Part shown: positions 34,050 through 42,429 of the stretch, piece after piece
Numbering within the stretch: position 1 is the first letter of the stretch
Layout of the letters: each line of letters opens with the position of its first letter
From: Halostreptopolyspora alba
GTDB lineage: Bacteria; Actinomycetota; Actinomycetes; Streptosporangiales; Streptosporangiaceae
Direction of reading: 5' to 3'
Length of the DNA: 64,000 nt
Assembly (NCBI GenBank): GCA_003725585.1
Contig: RJMB01000027.1
Coordinates: 1 to 64,000 of the forward strand
The notes under the pieces: generated by a model
Seen by the model: the letters and a program-made list of their open reading frames with translations, nothing else
Databases searched by the model: none
What the model was told of the DNA's origin: nothing
Made by a program: the position numbers and the translations under genes

Positions 34050-35645
34050 ATGCGGGACCTCGACGGCACCAAAGGCGCGGCCACGGCCGGTGAATCCGAG
34101 ACAGCGGGACCCCCACCCCGGCTCTCCGCACTGGGATGGGCCCGGTGGGCGTGGCGTGTCCTCACCTCGATGCGCACCGCGCTGATCCTGTTGTTCCTGC
34201 TCGCCGTGGGCGCGATCCCCGGCTCTATGCTGCCGCAGACCACGGTGAGCGAGGAGCAGGTGCGCGACTTCTACGTCGACCACCCCGACCTGGCGCCGTG
34301 GCTGGACCACCTCTCACTGTTCGACGTGTACTCCTCGCCCTGGTACGCGGCGATCTACCTGCTGCTCTTCGTGTCGCTGACGGGGTGCGTGATCCCCCGT
34401 GCGCTCGCGCACTATCGGGCGATGCGGGCACGGCCTCCCAGGACACCGCGCAACCTGGACCGGATGCCGTACTCGGCGCGCTTCACCTCCACCGCGGAAC
34501 CGCGGACCGTCCTCGACGAGGCCCGTGGCCTGCTCACGAGGTACCGCGTGGACACCCGAGAGGACTCGGTGGCGGCCGAGAGGGGACACCTGCGCGAGAC
34601 CGGCAACGTCGTGTTCCACCTCGCCCTGCTGGCGTTGCTCCTCGCGCTGGCCGCCGGCGCGTTCTTGGGCTACCGCGGCAACATGCTCGTGGTCGAGGGG
34701 GACGGGTTCGCGAACACCCTGCCGTCCTACGACTCGTTCGATCCGGGTATCGCCGTGAACGACAACGAGCTACAGCCGTTCTCGTTCACGGTGGAAAGCA
34801 TGGACGTCGAGTTCATCCAAGAGGGGAACTTCGGTGGCCAGGCGGAGAGCTACACCGCTGACCTCACCTATCGGGAGGCCCCCGACGCGCCCGAGGAGCG
34901 GCACGAGCTGGAGGTCAACGAGCCGCTCTCGGTGGACGGCGCTCAGGTGTACCTGCTCGGCCACGGGTACGCGCCCGAGTTCCGGGTCACCAACGCCGAG
35001 GGGGACGTGGTGTTCGACCAGCCCGTCCCGTTCCTCAGCCGCGACGAGGCCACCTTCACCTCCGACGGCGTGGTGAAGGTCCCCGACGCCGGGGACGAGC
35101 AGCTCGGCTTCAGCGCGGTGTTCCTGCCATCGGCCTCGGAGTCGCCCGAAGGGGAGCTGGTCTCGGACTTCCCGGCCCCGCGCGATCCCGTCGTCACCCT
35201 CGAGGGCTACAAGGGCGACCTCGGTATGGACAGTGGGCGGGCGCAGTCGGTGTACCAGCTCTACACCGAGGACATGGAGTCGATGGGTGAGTCGCCGGCG
35301 CTCTCCCCCGGCGACACCTGGACACTTCCCGACGGTGCCGGGACGATCACCTTCACCGGCTACAGCGACTACGCGAGCCTGCAGGTCAACAGTGATCCGG
35401 CGCGGCTGCCCGCGCTCGTGGCGGCCTCGGCCGCGGTACTGGGACTGGTCGCCACCCTGTTCGTCCGGCCCCGCCGGGTGTGGGTCCGCGCGCGACCCGA
35501 TGGGAACGGGCGCACCGTGGTCGAGGTCGCCGGGCTGAGCAAAACGGAGGGCGCGGGAACCGCCGCGGACTTCCACACGCTCGCCGTCCGGCTACGCGAC
35601 CGGCTGCGGGAACGCACCACTGTCGATACTGCAACGAAGGAGTGA
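34050..35645 (+). CDS. resB: Cytochrome c maturation protein ResB (Ccs1)
   Basis: ResB forms with CcsB/ResC the haem-handling and ligation complex of System II. The 531-residue protein has an N-terminal membrane block (SMRTALILLFLLAVGAIPGS, the LLPQ-like MLPQTTV motif, and YLLLFVSLTGCVIPRAL), a third helix (VVFHLALLALLLALAAGAFLGY), a large extracytoplasmic domain, and a last helix (LVAASAAVLGLVATLFVRPRRVWVR) before a cytoplasmic tail. ATG 34050 is two bases after the ccdA stop; ATG 34017 is an in-frame alternative overlapping ccdA. Confidence 0.95.
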   Translation: MRDLDGTKGAATAGESETAGPPPRLSALGWARWAWRVLTSMRTALILLFLLAVGAIPGSMLPQTTVSEEQVRDFYVDHPDLAPWLDHLSLFDVYSSPWYAAIYLLLFVSLTGCVIPRALAHYRAMRARPPRTPRNLDRMPYSARFTSTAEPRTVLDEARGLLTRYRVDTREDSVAAERGHLRETGNVVFHLALLALLLALAAGAFLGYRGNMLVVEGDGFANTLPSYDSFDPGIAVNDNELQPFSFTVESMDVEFIQEGNFGGQAESYTADLTYREAPDAPEERHELEVNEPLSVDGAQVYLLGHGYAPEFRVTNAEGDVVFDQPVPFLSRDEATFTSDGVVKVPDAGDEQLGFSAVFLPSASESPEGELVSDFPAPRDPVVTLEGYKGDLGMDSGRAQSVYQLYTEDMESMGESPALSPGDTWTLPDGAGTITFTGYSDYASLQVNSDPARLPALVAASAAVLGLVATLFVRPRRVWVRARPDGNGRTVVEVAGLSKTEGAGTAADFHTLAVRLRDRLRERTTVDTATKE

Positions 35646-35648
35646 CCC

Positions 35649-36701
35649 GTGACGCACGCGTTCGCCGCCACCGCGGCCGCAGGGAGTTTGGCGTCGTTCA
35701 GTGACGGGCTGATCGTCGCCACGATCGTGGCGTACGCGGTCGGTCTGTTCCTGTTCGCGATCGAGGCCGCCTACGGGCGCCGGGAGCCACTGCGGAGCGA
35801 CGACCGGTTTCCGGCCAAGGCGGCGGCCTCGTCGAGCACCGTCGACAAAGGGGCCGACAAAGGGGATGACGGGGACGACTTCACCGCCCGCGGCGTCGCC
35901 GACGACATCGCGGTCAGCGTGCGCGACACGGGACCGCAGTCGTACGTGTCGACGCACGCAGTGGGCCGGGTCGCGCTCGCGGTGACCTCGCTCGGGTTCC
36001 TGCTCAACCTCGCGCAGATCGTCAGCCGTGGCATAGCGGCGGACCGCTGGCCGTGGGGCAACATGTTCGAGTTCGTGGTCGCGATCTCGCTGTGCGGGGT
36101 GGGCGCGTTCCTCTACGCCGCCTTCCGCCACAACGCCCGCTACCTCGGCATGTTCGTGCTGATCCCGGTGGTGCTGTTGCTGGGGATCGGGGTCAAGTGG
36201 CTCTACACCGAAACCGGGCCGGTCATCCCGGCGCTGGACTCGTACTGGATCGCGATCCACGTCACCGCGGCGATCATCGCGTCGGGCGCGTTCACGGTCT
36301 CGGGCGCGGCCACCGTCACCTACCTGGTGGCGTACCGCACCGAGATCAAGCGGGCCGCGGGCGAGAGGGTCACCGGGATCGCCGCCGCGCTGCCGAGTTC
36401 CGGCCTGCTGGACCAGCTCGCGCACCGGTTCGTCCTCTTCGCGTTCCCGATATGGACGTTCGCGGTCATCGCGGGCGCGGTCTGGGCCGACGAGGCGTGG
36501 GGCCGCTTCTGGGGATGGGACCCCAAGGAAGTGTGGTCCTTCATCACCTGGGTGGTCTACGCCGCCTACCTGCACGCCCGCGCCACCGCGGGTTGGCGTG
36601 GCCCGAAGGCCGCCTGGATCGCGCTGGCCGGGCTCGCGTGTCTGCTGTTCAACTTCTTCGGGGTGAACTACCTGTTCAGCGGCTTGCACAGTTACGCGTG
36701 A
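35649..36701 (+). CDS. ccsB: c-type cytochrome biogenesis protein CcsB
   Basis: CcsB (ResC/CcsA family) presents haem to apocytochrome c through its tryptophan-rich WWD motif, here WGRFWGWDPKEVWSFITW near residues 281-298. The 350-residue protein has about eight membrane helices, with periplasmic histidines and a polar N-terminal loop (about 45-90). GTG 35649 is three bases after the resB stop. With TlpA, CcdA and ResB it completes the haem ligation machinery, needed for the cytochrome bc1-aa3 branch downstream of complex I. Confidence 0.95.
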   Translation: MTHAFAATAAAGSLASFSDGLIVATIVAYAVGLFLFAIEAAYGRREPLRSDDRFPAKAAASSSTVDKGADKGDDGDDFTARGVADDIAVSVRDTGPQSYVSTHAVGRVALAVTSLGFLLNLAQIVSRGIAADRWPWGNMFEFVVAISLCGVGAFLYAAFRHNARYLGMFVLIPVVLLLGIGVKWLYTETGPVIPALDSYWIAIHVTAAIIASGAFTVSGAATVTYLVAYRTEIKRAAGERVTGIAAALPSSGLLDQLAHRFVLFAFPIWTFAVIAGAVWADEAWGRFWGWDPKEVWSFITWVVYAAYLHARATAGWRGPKAAWIALAGLACLLFNFFGVNYLFSGLHSYA

Positions 36702-36721
36702 GGGGCGGTCGCGCCCCTCAC
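36698..36721. terminator. Hairpin at the end of ccsB
   Basis: GTGAGGGGCG (36698-36707) and CGCCCCTCAC (36712-36721) form a perfect ten-base stem with a four-base loop. It begins inside the last codons of ccsB. Confidence 0.6.
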
Positions 36722-36733
36722 CCCGCCCGCACC

Positions 36734-36769
36734 CGTGTGGGGGACACCTGAGTCATGTTCCCCCACACG
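36734..36769. terminator. Second hairpin between ccsB and the converging gene
   Basis: CGTGTGGGGGA (36734-36744) and TCCCCCACACG (36759-36769) form a perfect 11-base stem with a 14-base loop. Placed between converging genes, it could stop transcription from both sides. Confidence 0.55.
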
Positions 36770-36807
36770 TGGATACGCGGCTCAGCACGCGCGGGCAGGT
36801 CCCGCGC

Positions 36808-37158
36808 TCAATCCTCGGGATTGATGCGCCGGTTCAGCTGGCGCAGGAACTCCGGGTCGTCATCGGGCCCGAGAGGGGTGGAACGCCCGGACGGTTTGTT
36901 GAAGTCGGAGGGGTCGAGGCTGTCGGTCGAGGCGCTCTGTGCTGTAGCGGCCGACTGGTCCGTGTCAGCTGGAGCCCGGGGACGCCCGAGGAAGAGCCAA
37001 AGGAGCGGACCGACCGGCGTGAATAGCACGATGACGACCAGCCAGAGAACCTTGGGTAGGTTCCGTACCTCCGATGAAGGACTGGTGAGCGCGTCAAAGA
37101 ACGCGTACACCCAGAGCACGATCGTTGCCAGCGTGATTAGGCCACCGAGCCACACCAT
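36808..37158 (-). CDS. PLDc_N domain small membrane protein
   Basis: A 116-residue protein with two membrane segments (LGGLITLATIVLWVYAFFDAL and LPKVLWLVVIVLFTPVGPLLWLFLG) typical of the phospholipase D-nuclease N-terminal domain, here stand-alone without any PLD catalytic (HKD) motif. A polar tail rich in Ser, Pro and Asp follows (about 62-116). Such proteins are common in actinobacteria; function unknown. It is transcribed in the same direction as bldC, 96 bases upstream. Confidence 0.85.
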   Translation of the reverse strand: MVWLGGLITLATIVLWVYAFFDALTSPSSEVRNLPKVLWLVVIVLFTPVGPLLWLFLGRPRAPADTDQSAATAQSASTDSLDPSDFNKPSGRSTPLGPDDDPEFLRQLNRRINPED

Positions 37159-37254
37159 GTTCCCACTCTATCCGTGATCGGCCCCTCGTGTGGGGCGTCG
37201 CTGGGGTGCGACCGGCGAACCGTGACGTCGCCGGCATTGGGGCGAAATACCAGT

Positions 37255-37449
37255 TCAGTGCGCCGTCTCGGTTGGCTCTCCGTGTAGTAGGGCACGCACC
37301 TCCGACTCGCGGAACCGTCGGTGGCCCCCCGGAGTCCGGATACTGCTGATCCTGCCCGAGGCCGCCCACCGGGTGACGGTCTTGGGATCGACCCGGAAGA
37401 GCGAAGCCACCTCTCCGGGGGTCAACAAGCGTTCGCTTCCTCTGTCCAC
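37255..37449 (-). CDS. bldC: Developmental regulator BldC
   Basis: A 64-residue MerR-like DNA-binding protein. The sequence RLLTPGEVASLFRVDPKTVT, RWAASGRISSIRTPGGHRRF and RESEVRALL closely matches S. coelicolor BldC as I recall it, especially FRVDPKTVTRWA and SIRT-GGHRR. BldC binds variable numbers of AT-rich direct repeats and delays sporulation by repressing late developmental genes. The gene follows a 424-base divergent region of mixed composition where autoregulatory sites would be expected. It is distinct from the Rv0500A-like protein at 32022, which has VRVGRSYRV instead of GGHRR. Confidence 0.88.
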   Translation of the reverse strand: MDRGSERLLTPGEVASLFRVDPKTVTRWAASGRISSIRTPGGHRRFRESEVRALLHGEPTETAH

Positions 37450-37873
37450 CTTCAGAATCCCCCTTCACGCCCGCCGCTGTACTTGGGGGAGGCGGGCTGG
37501 TTGGTCCCCTAGTGTGCACGAGCCAGTCCGTTTCCTCCCTAGTTTTGGTAAAGATTGCGCGGAACACGTGGCAAATGCGTGATGTGTGATTGGAACGTAA
37601 CATTTCAATCGAGTTGTCGGATTACCGCGGAAGTCCGACCACCAAGCCGACGGTGCGGCGCCACTTCGCTCGCCGTTGGGGCCACGGTCCCGCGAGACCA
37701 GCTGTACCCGGGGCCTATCCTGTGAGAAGGCACGACACGACGGGCGACCGCCAACGGCACGACGCCGGACGAACCGGTGGGGCGACGGTGTGGCCGGCAG
37801 CGGTCACACAGGGACGCCGCCCGTCACCCACGCCCAATCTAGCCCGCGAACCGTCCGTTGTGAGGCAGTTTTC
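37450..37873. promoter_or_regulatory. Divergent region between bldC and the DUF4229 gene
   Basis: This 424-base region is locally A/T-richer around 37540-37630. It holds an inverted repeat GATTG/CAATC (37588-37612). No coding frame is supported. BldC is known to bind AT-rich direct repeats, so the region is a candidate for autoregulation, but no clear repeat series can be pointed out by eye. Confidence 0.35.
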
Positions 37874-38143
37874 ATGCGTAGCGTCATCACCTACACCGCG
37901 AGTCGCATTCTGATCTTCGCGGTCGCGTATGGGGTGATCTTCCTTCTCGGGGCGCGCGGAGCCCTCGGCCTCATCCTGGCTTTCCTGGTGAGCGGCCTGG
38001 TGAGCTACGTCCTGCTGTCGGAGCAGCGTGACTCGATCTCCGCGGCGATCGTGGAGTGGCGGAGGCGACGGCGGAGCCTCGCCGACCGCCTGTCGGAGGG
38101 GGCCGCGAAGGAGGACGACGAGGACGCGCGACCCCCGCGCTGA
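37874..38143 (+). CDS. DUF4229 small membrane protein
   Basis: An 89-residue protein with two hydrophobic segments (ILIFAVAYGVIFLLGARGAL and LILAFLVSGLVSYVLLSEQR), followed by a basic patch (EWRRRRRSLADR) and an acidic tail (AKEDDEDARPP). This matches the actinobacterial DUF4229 family, often found next to menG. Function unknown; a link to quinone metabolism is suggested only by location. It converges with menG, with 64 bases between the stops. An exact 11-base tandem duplication (38194-38204 and 38205-38215) spans the menG stop. Confidence 0.85.
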   Translation: MRSVITYTASRILIFAVAYGVIFLLGARGALGLILAFLVSGLVSYVLLSEQRDSISAAIVEWRRRRRSLADRLSEGAAKEDDEDARPPR

Positions 38144-38207
38144 TCCCGGGACGCTCGCGCCAGCGCACCGGGGAACGAAGGGCTGTTCCACACCGCCTAT
38201 GACGCGC

Positions 38208-38918
38208 CTATGACGCGCGCACGCCACGGTGCAGGGCGACCACGCCGAACGTGAGGTCGCGCCAGGCCACCCTGGTCCACCCGGCGGCGCGCAGTCGCGT
38301 CGCGAGGCCGGCCTGGTCCGGCCAGTCCATAATCGACTCGGACAGGTACTCGTAGGCCGCCGTGTTCGCCGTGAAGCAGCGCGCGATCGTGGGCAGCGCC
38401 GCCATGAGATAGCGGCCGTAGATCCGGTCGAGGACGCCAATGGGCAGGTGGCTGAACTCACACACCACCATTCGCCCCCCGACCTTGGTCACCCGGCGCA
38501 GCTCACGCAGGGCCCGGTCGACGTCGTTGACGTTGCGCAGGCCGAACGAGATGGTCACGGCGTCGAATGTCTCGTCGGCGAAGGGCAGCGACAACGCGTC
38601 GCCGGCGACGAAGGTCACACCGCGACGCGAGGCGCCGCCGCGGCGCTCGGCGCCGACCCGAAGCATTCCCTGGGAGAAGTCGCAGGCGATGACGCGCGCG
38701 CCCTTGCGTGTGAAGGACTCCGAGGAGGTCCCGGTCCCGGCCGCCAGGTCGAGTACCAACTCGCCGCTGTAGGCGTCGACCGCGCGGACCACCGAGTGAC
38801 GCCACACGCGGTCCTGACCGAGTGAGAGGACGTCGTTCAGCAGGTCATAGCGCCCGGCGATGCCATCGAACATGGCCGCGACGTCCTTGGGTGACTTGTC
38901 GAGTTCGGCGCGCGTCAT
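38208..38918 (-). CDS. menG: Demethylmenaquinone methyltransferase
   Basis: MenG (UbiE family) performs the last step of menaquinone synthesis, SAM-dependent C-methylation of demethylmenaquinone. The 236-residue protein has the family N-terminus ([30 protein letters not shown]), SAM motif [36 protein letters not shown] and [20 protein letters not shown] with the signature [15 protein letters not shown]. Length is normal. The ATG at 38918 opens a divergent region shared with the menaquinone reductase-like gene, in which a Rex operator lies 174 bases away. Confidence 0.95.
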   Translation of the reverse strand: MTRAELDKSPKDVAAMFDGIAGRYDLLNDVLSLGQDRVWRHSVVRAVDAYSGELVLDLAAGTGTSSESFTRKGARVIACDFSQGMLRVGAERRGGASRRGVTFVAGDALSLPFADETFDAVTISFGLRNVNDVDRALRELRRVTKVGGRMVVCEFSHLPIGVLDRIYGRYLMAALPTIARCFTANTAAYEYLSESIMDWPDQAGLATRLRAAGWTRVAWRDLTFGVVALHRGVRAS

Positions 38919-39091
38919 GCCCCAACTGTAAAGCTAGAGGCCGTGCGGCCGCGTCGTTCGGACGCCGGTGGTGCGCCCTCAGCGCCCGACCACGCGGGTG
39001 GTGGAGGCCGAACCGGCGCGGTTGGCGGCGATGAGCCACCCCCCGGGGGTCGCTCTCGCCTCGCGAAAGGTCTAGACTTCGAGGAAAGAAC

Positions 39092-39111
39092 CTTGTGAAG
39101 GACTTCACAAG
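39092..39111. promoter_or_regulatory. Rex operator
   Basis: CTTGTGAAG (39092-39100), two bases, CTTCACAAG (39103-39111) is a perfect nine-base inverted repeat. Its core TTGTGAA-N4-TTCACAA is a full match to the consensus of Rex, the repressor that leaves DNA when NADH rises. It is 97 bases before the flavoprotein gene and upstream of the whole nuo operon; Rex controls nuo in S. coelicolor. TAGACT at 39073-39078 and TGTAAC at 39125-39130 are possible -10 elements on either side. Confidence 0.78.
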
Positions 39112-39207
39112 CGTACGAGGTGCTTGTAACAGGCCCCGTGCGAACAAGCGTCGACAGCCGCACCCCCAACAATGCGCACAGTTGCGCGGAAGTACCAAGG
39201 ACCATTC

Positions 39208-40512
39208 GTGAGCGAGACGGCACTGAGCCCACTGCCCGATCGACCACGTCCCAGTGACGAGGCCGATGTGATCGTCGTTGGAGCCGGCCCGTCGGGTTCC
39301 ACGACCGCCTACCACCTGGCCCAGGCGGGACTCGACGTCCTGTTGCTGGAGAAGACCGCGTTCCCCCGGGAGAAGGTGTGCGGCGACGGGCTCACCCCAC
39401 GCGCGGTCAAGCAGCTCACGGCCATGGGGATCAGCTTCGAGGACGAGGGCTGGATCCGCAACCACGGCCTGCGCATCATCGGTGGCGGTGTGCGCCTGGA
39501 GCTTCCCTGGCCGGACCTGACCGAGTACCCGGGGTTCGGCCTGGTTCGCACGCGCTACGACTTCGACGAGCTTCTGGTCGGGCAGGCGACCCGCGCCGGT
39601 GCGCGGCTGCGCGAGCGCACCAACGTCCGCGCGCCGATCATCGACGAGCGGAGTAATCGGATCGTCGGGGTTACGGCCAAGGGCCCCGATGGCGAAACGC
39701 TCCGCTATCGCGCGCCCCTGGTCATCGCCGCCGACGGCAACTCCTCGCGGCTGTCGGTGGCCATGGGGATCCGCAAGCGCGACGACCGCCCCATGGGTGT
39801 GGCCGTGCGCACCTACTTCGAGAGCCCGCGGCACGAGGACGACTACCTGGAGTCCTGGCTGGAGCTGTGGGACCGCAGTGGCGACAAGGACGTCCTGTTA
39901 CCGGGATACGGCTGGGTGTTCGGGGTCGGTGACGGCACGAGCAACGTCGGGTTGGGCATCCTGAACTCCACCTCGTCGTTCCGCGATGTCGACTACCGGC
40001 AACTGCTGCGCCGCTGGACCGACGGCATGCCCGAGGAGTGGGGCTTCGCCGAGGAGAACCAGCGCGGTCCGATCCGCGGCGCGGCCCTGCCGATGGGGTT
40101 CAACCGCACGCCGCACTACTCACGCGGGCTGATGCTGGTCGGTGACGCCGGCGGGATGATCAACCCGTTCAACGGCGAGGGCATCGCCTACGCGATGGAG
40201 GCGGCACGGCTCGCCGCCGACGTGGTGACGCACGCGATGGCGCGCCCCAACCAACGTGAACGCGAGCGCGTGCTGCTGAGCTACCCGCGGATCCTGTCCG
40301 ACGCCTACGGCGGCTACTACACGTTGGGCCGCGTCTTCGTGAGGATGATCGGCAATCCGGAGTTCATGAAGTACGCGACCCGCTACGGGCTGCCGCAGCG
40401 GACGCTCATGACGTTCATGCTCAAGATGCTGGCCAACCTGACGGACCCGCGGGACGGTGACGCGATGGACCGCGTCATCAACGGCCTGAACAAGATGACC
40501 CCCGCGGCCTAG
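39208..40512 (+). CDS. Geranylgeranyl reductase family flavoprotein (MenJ-like menaquinone reductase)
   Basis: A 434-residue FAD enzyme that probably saturates one isoprene unit of the menaquinone side chain, as MenJ (Rv0561c) does in mycobacteria. It has the FAD dinucleotide fold VIVVGAGPSGSTTAYHLAQA (residues 15-34), FPREKVCGDGLTPRAVKQL (conserved Cys-Gly-Asp motif), GYGWVFGVGDGTSNVGLG and LVGDAGGMINPFNGEGIAYA. GTG 39208 is chosen because AAGGA lies about seven bases upstream; ATG 39172 is in frame but lacks a site. Its promoter carries the Rex operator, and 135 bases separate it from nuoA. Confidence 0.92.
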   Translation: MSETALSPLPDRPRPSDEADVIVVGAGPSGSTTAYHLAQAGLDVLLLEKTAFPREKVCGDGLTPRAVKQLTAMGISFEDEGWIRNHGLRIIGGGVRLELPWPDLTEYPGFGLVRTRYDFDELLVGQATRAGARLRERTNVRAPIIDERSNRIVGVTAKGPDGETLRYRAPLVIAADGNSSRLSVAMGIRKRDDRPMGVAVRTYFESPRHEDDYLESWLELWDRSGDKDVLLPGYGWVFGVGDGTSNVGLGILNSTSSFRDVDYRQLLRRWTDGMPEEWGFAEENQRGPIRGAALPMGFNRTPHYSRGLMLVGDAGGMINPFNGEGIAYAMEAARLAADVVTHAMARPNQRERERVLLSYPRILSDAYGGYYTLGRVFVRMIGNPEFMKYATRYGLPQRTLMTFMLKMLANLTDPRDGDAMDRVINGLNKMTPAA

Positions 40513-40531
40513 GCAACGCCGGAGGAACCGC

Positions 40532-40645
40532 ATGTCGACTCTGAACCATCGGTTGGCCCCGCAAGTGAAAGTAATCACATGCGGGGGCGCCGTCGTGCGC
40601 GCGAGCGCGCTGACGCTGGCTGACGGCCTGGAGGGGAACGGTTAA
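40532..40645 (+). CDS. Candidate 37-codon ORF between the reductase gene and nuoA
   Basis: GGAGGA (40521-40526) lies five bases before ATG 40532, the best ribosome binding site in this gap. The frame (MSTLNHRLAPQVKVITCGGA and so on) runs 37 codons and stops at TAA 40643-40645, two bases before the nuoA ATG, a geometry typical of translational coupling. Third positions are less G/C-biased than in real neighbours, and the frame is crossed by a hairpin and a Rex-like site, so it may be regulatory rather than coding. No homologue is recognised. Confidence 0.28.
   Translation: MSTLNHRLAPQVKVITCGGAVVRASALTLADGLEGNG
40557..40586 (+). terminator. Hairpin with a Rex/BldD-like core before nuoA
   Basis: CCCCGCA-A-GTGA (40557-40568) pairs with TCAC-A-TGCGGGG (40575-40586) with one A/A mismatch around a six-base loop. 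As RNA it could terminate or attenuate transcription between the reductase gene and nuoA. As DNA its centre, AGTGAAAGTAATCACA (40564-40579), matches the Rex core TGTGAA-N4-TTCACA at ten of twelve positions, and also resembles a BldD half-site pair (AGTGA...TCAC). The centre is about 76 bases before the nuoA ATG. Confidence 0.45.
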
Positions 40646-40647
40646 CG

Positions 40648-41007
40648 ATGGAGCTGTACGGACCCATCTTCGTGCTCGGCGGGATAGGCGCGGCCTTCGT
40701 CGTGGTCTCGATGGTCGTGGGGGCGATCGCCGGCCCCAAGCGCTACAACCGCGCCAAGCTGCAGGCGTACGAGTGCGGCATCGAGCCCACGCCACAGCCG
40801 GCCGGCGGCGGCCGGTTCACGATCAAGTACTACCTCACGGCGATGCTCTTCATCGTCTTCGACATCGAGATCATCTTCCTCTACCCGTGGGCGGTCCACT
40901 TCGACGCGCTCGGGGTGTTCGGCCTGGTGGCGATGCTCCTCTTCCTGGTGAACGTGTCGATCGCCTACGCCTACGAGTGGCGCCGCGGGGGGTTGGAATG
41001 GGCCTGA
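40648..41007 (+). CDS. nuoA: NADH-quinone oxidoreductase subunit A
   Basis: A 119-residue membrane-arm subunit of complex I with three helices (FVLGGIGAAFVVVSMVVGAI, YLTAMLFIVFDIEIIFLYPW, FGLVAMLLFLVNVSIAYAYE) and the conserved cysteine loop AYECGIEP. It helps form the quinone cavity junction with NuoB/D/H. GAGGGG lies about 11 bases upstream. First gene of a complete nuoA-N series. Confidence 0.96.
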   Translation: MELYGPIFVLGGIGAAFVVVSMVVGAIAGPKRYNRAKLQAYECGIEPTPQPAGGGRFTIKYYLTAMLFIVFDIEIIFLYPWAVHFDALGVFGLVAMLLFLVNVSIAYAYEWRRGGLEWA

Positions 41008-41097
41008 CCCGCCGCATTGGGCGCGCGTGGCGTGGCGAGCGTCCATTACGCGCGCAGAGCAGCAACCGAGTGAGAAACCGGAAAGGGGGTTCGCCGA

Positions 41098-41652
41098 ATG
41101 GGAGTTGAGGAGAAGCTTCCCAGTGGCATCCTGCTGTCCACCGTCGAGCAGGCGGCGGGTCTGGTCCGCAAGAGCTCGATGTGGCCCGCGACGTTCGGGT
41201 TGGCCTGCTGCGCCATCGAGATGATGTCCGCGGGTGGGCCGCACTACGACCTCGCCAGGTACGGCATGGAGAAGTTCGGCGCCACCCCGCGTCAGGCCGA
41301 CCTGATGGTCGTCGCCGGCCGGGTCAGCCAGAAGATGGCCCCCGTCCTGCGGCAGATCTACGACCAGATGCCCGAACCCAAGTGGGTCATCTCGATGGGG
41401 GTGTGCGCCTCCAGCGGCGGCATGTTCAACAACTACGCCATCGTGCAGGGGGTCGACCACGTGGTTCCTGTGGACATGTACCTTCCGGGCTGCCCGCCGC
41501 GGCCCGAGATGCTCATGGACGCCATCCTCAAGCTGCACGACCAGGTGCAGAACACCAAGCTCGGTACGCACCGTCAGGACCAGATCGAGGAGGAGGAAGA
41601 GCGTCGGCTGCGCCGTAGCCTCCCGTTGATCGAGCAGGAGACGACCTCATGA
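41098..41652 (+). CDS. nuoB: NADH-quinone oxidoreductase subunit B
   Basis: A 184-residue subunit carrying the terminal [4Fe-4S] cluster N2, which reduces menaquinone. The cluster motif is present: the tandem cysteines in [11 protein letters not shown] (near residues 37-39), the third in [15 protein letters not shown] and the fourth in [16 protein letters not shown]. The C-terminal tail is Glu/Arg-rich. AAAGGGGG precedes the ATG. The stop overlaps the nuoC start (ATGA). Confidence 0.97.
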   Translation: MGVEEKLPSGILLSTVEQAAGLVRKSSMWPATFGLACCAIEMMSAGGPHYDLARYGMEKFGATPRQADLMVVAGRVSQKMAPVLRQIYDQMPEPKWVISMGVCASSGGMFNNYAIVQGVDHVVPVDMYLPGCPPRPEMLMDAILKLHDQVQNTKLGTHRQDQIEEEEERRLRRSLPLIEQETTS

Positions 41653-42401
41653 ATGCTCATGAAGGTGAGCCTACCCTAAACGAGGGCCAGGAGCTGCCCG
41701 CCCGCGCGGGTGAGGAGCGTCTCAACTCGCCGGTCGCCCGCAAAGGCATGTTCGGCGCCAACACGACCGGGGACACCTCCGGTTACGGGCGGCTGCTCGT
41801 CCGGCGCCAGCCGCCGAAGGTCTCCGAACCCCCGTTCACCGACCCCGACGACCCGCGCACCGCCCGGTTCGACGAGATCGCGGACGCCCTGGGGGAGGCG
41901 CTGGCCCAGGGGCCGGTCGACTTCGACACCGCCATCGAGCGGGTCGTGGTGGACCGGGGCGAACTCACGTTGCACGTGCGCCGTGAGCACCTGGTCGAGG
42001 TGGCCCGCCGGTTGCGCGACGACCCGGCGCTGCGGTTCGAGCTGTGCCTGGGCGTGTCGGGTGTGCACCATCCCGACGACACCGGTCGGGAGCTGCACGC
42101 GGCCTACTGGATGCGCTCGATCACGCACAACAACGAGCTGCGGCTGGAGGTCAGCTGCCCCGACGCCGATCCGCACATCCCGTCGATCGTGGAGGTGTAC
42201 CCCACGAACGACTGGCACGAGCGCGAAGCCTACGACTTCTTCGGGATCGTCTTCGACGGACACCCCTCGCTCACGCGGATCGAGATGCCCGACGACTGGC
42301 ACGGGCACCCGCAGCGCAAGGACTACCCCCTCGGCGGCATCCCGGTGGAGTACCGCGGGGCGACCATCCCGCCGCCCGACGAGCGGAGGTCCTACACGTG
42401 A
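41649..42401 (+). CDS. nuoC: NADH-quinone oxidoreductase subunit C
   Basis: A 250-residue hydrophilic connecting subunit. The first 75 residues are a polar, actinobacteria-type extension. The 30-kDa subunit core follows, with its signature [11 protein letters not shown]-like [20 protein letters not shown] and [21 protein letters not shown] at the C-terminus. It is separate from NuoD, unlike the NuoCD fusion of enterobacteria. ATG overlaps the nuoB stop. Confidence 0.95.
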   Translation: MNAHEGEPTLNEGQELPARAGEERLNSPVARKGMFGANTTGDTSGYGRLLVRRQPPKVSEPPFTDPDDPRTARFDEIADALGEALAQGPVDFDTAIERVVVDRGELTLHVRREHLVEVARRLRDDPALRFELCLGVSGVHHPDDTGRELHAAYWMRSITHNNELRLEVSCPDADPHIPSIVEVYPTNDWHEREAYDFFGIVFDGHPSLTRIEMPDDWHGHPQRKDYPLGGIPVEYRGATIPPPDERRSYT

Positions 42402-42429
42402 TTGAGCCGGGAAGGAGGGGAGCGCGACC

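Noticed and set aside
39068-39079. GGTCTAGAC resembles the centre of a DasR site
   Set aside because: Outer positions of the DasR consensus do not match, and the bases are better explained as a TAGACT -10 element.
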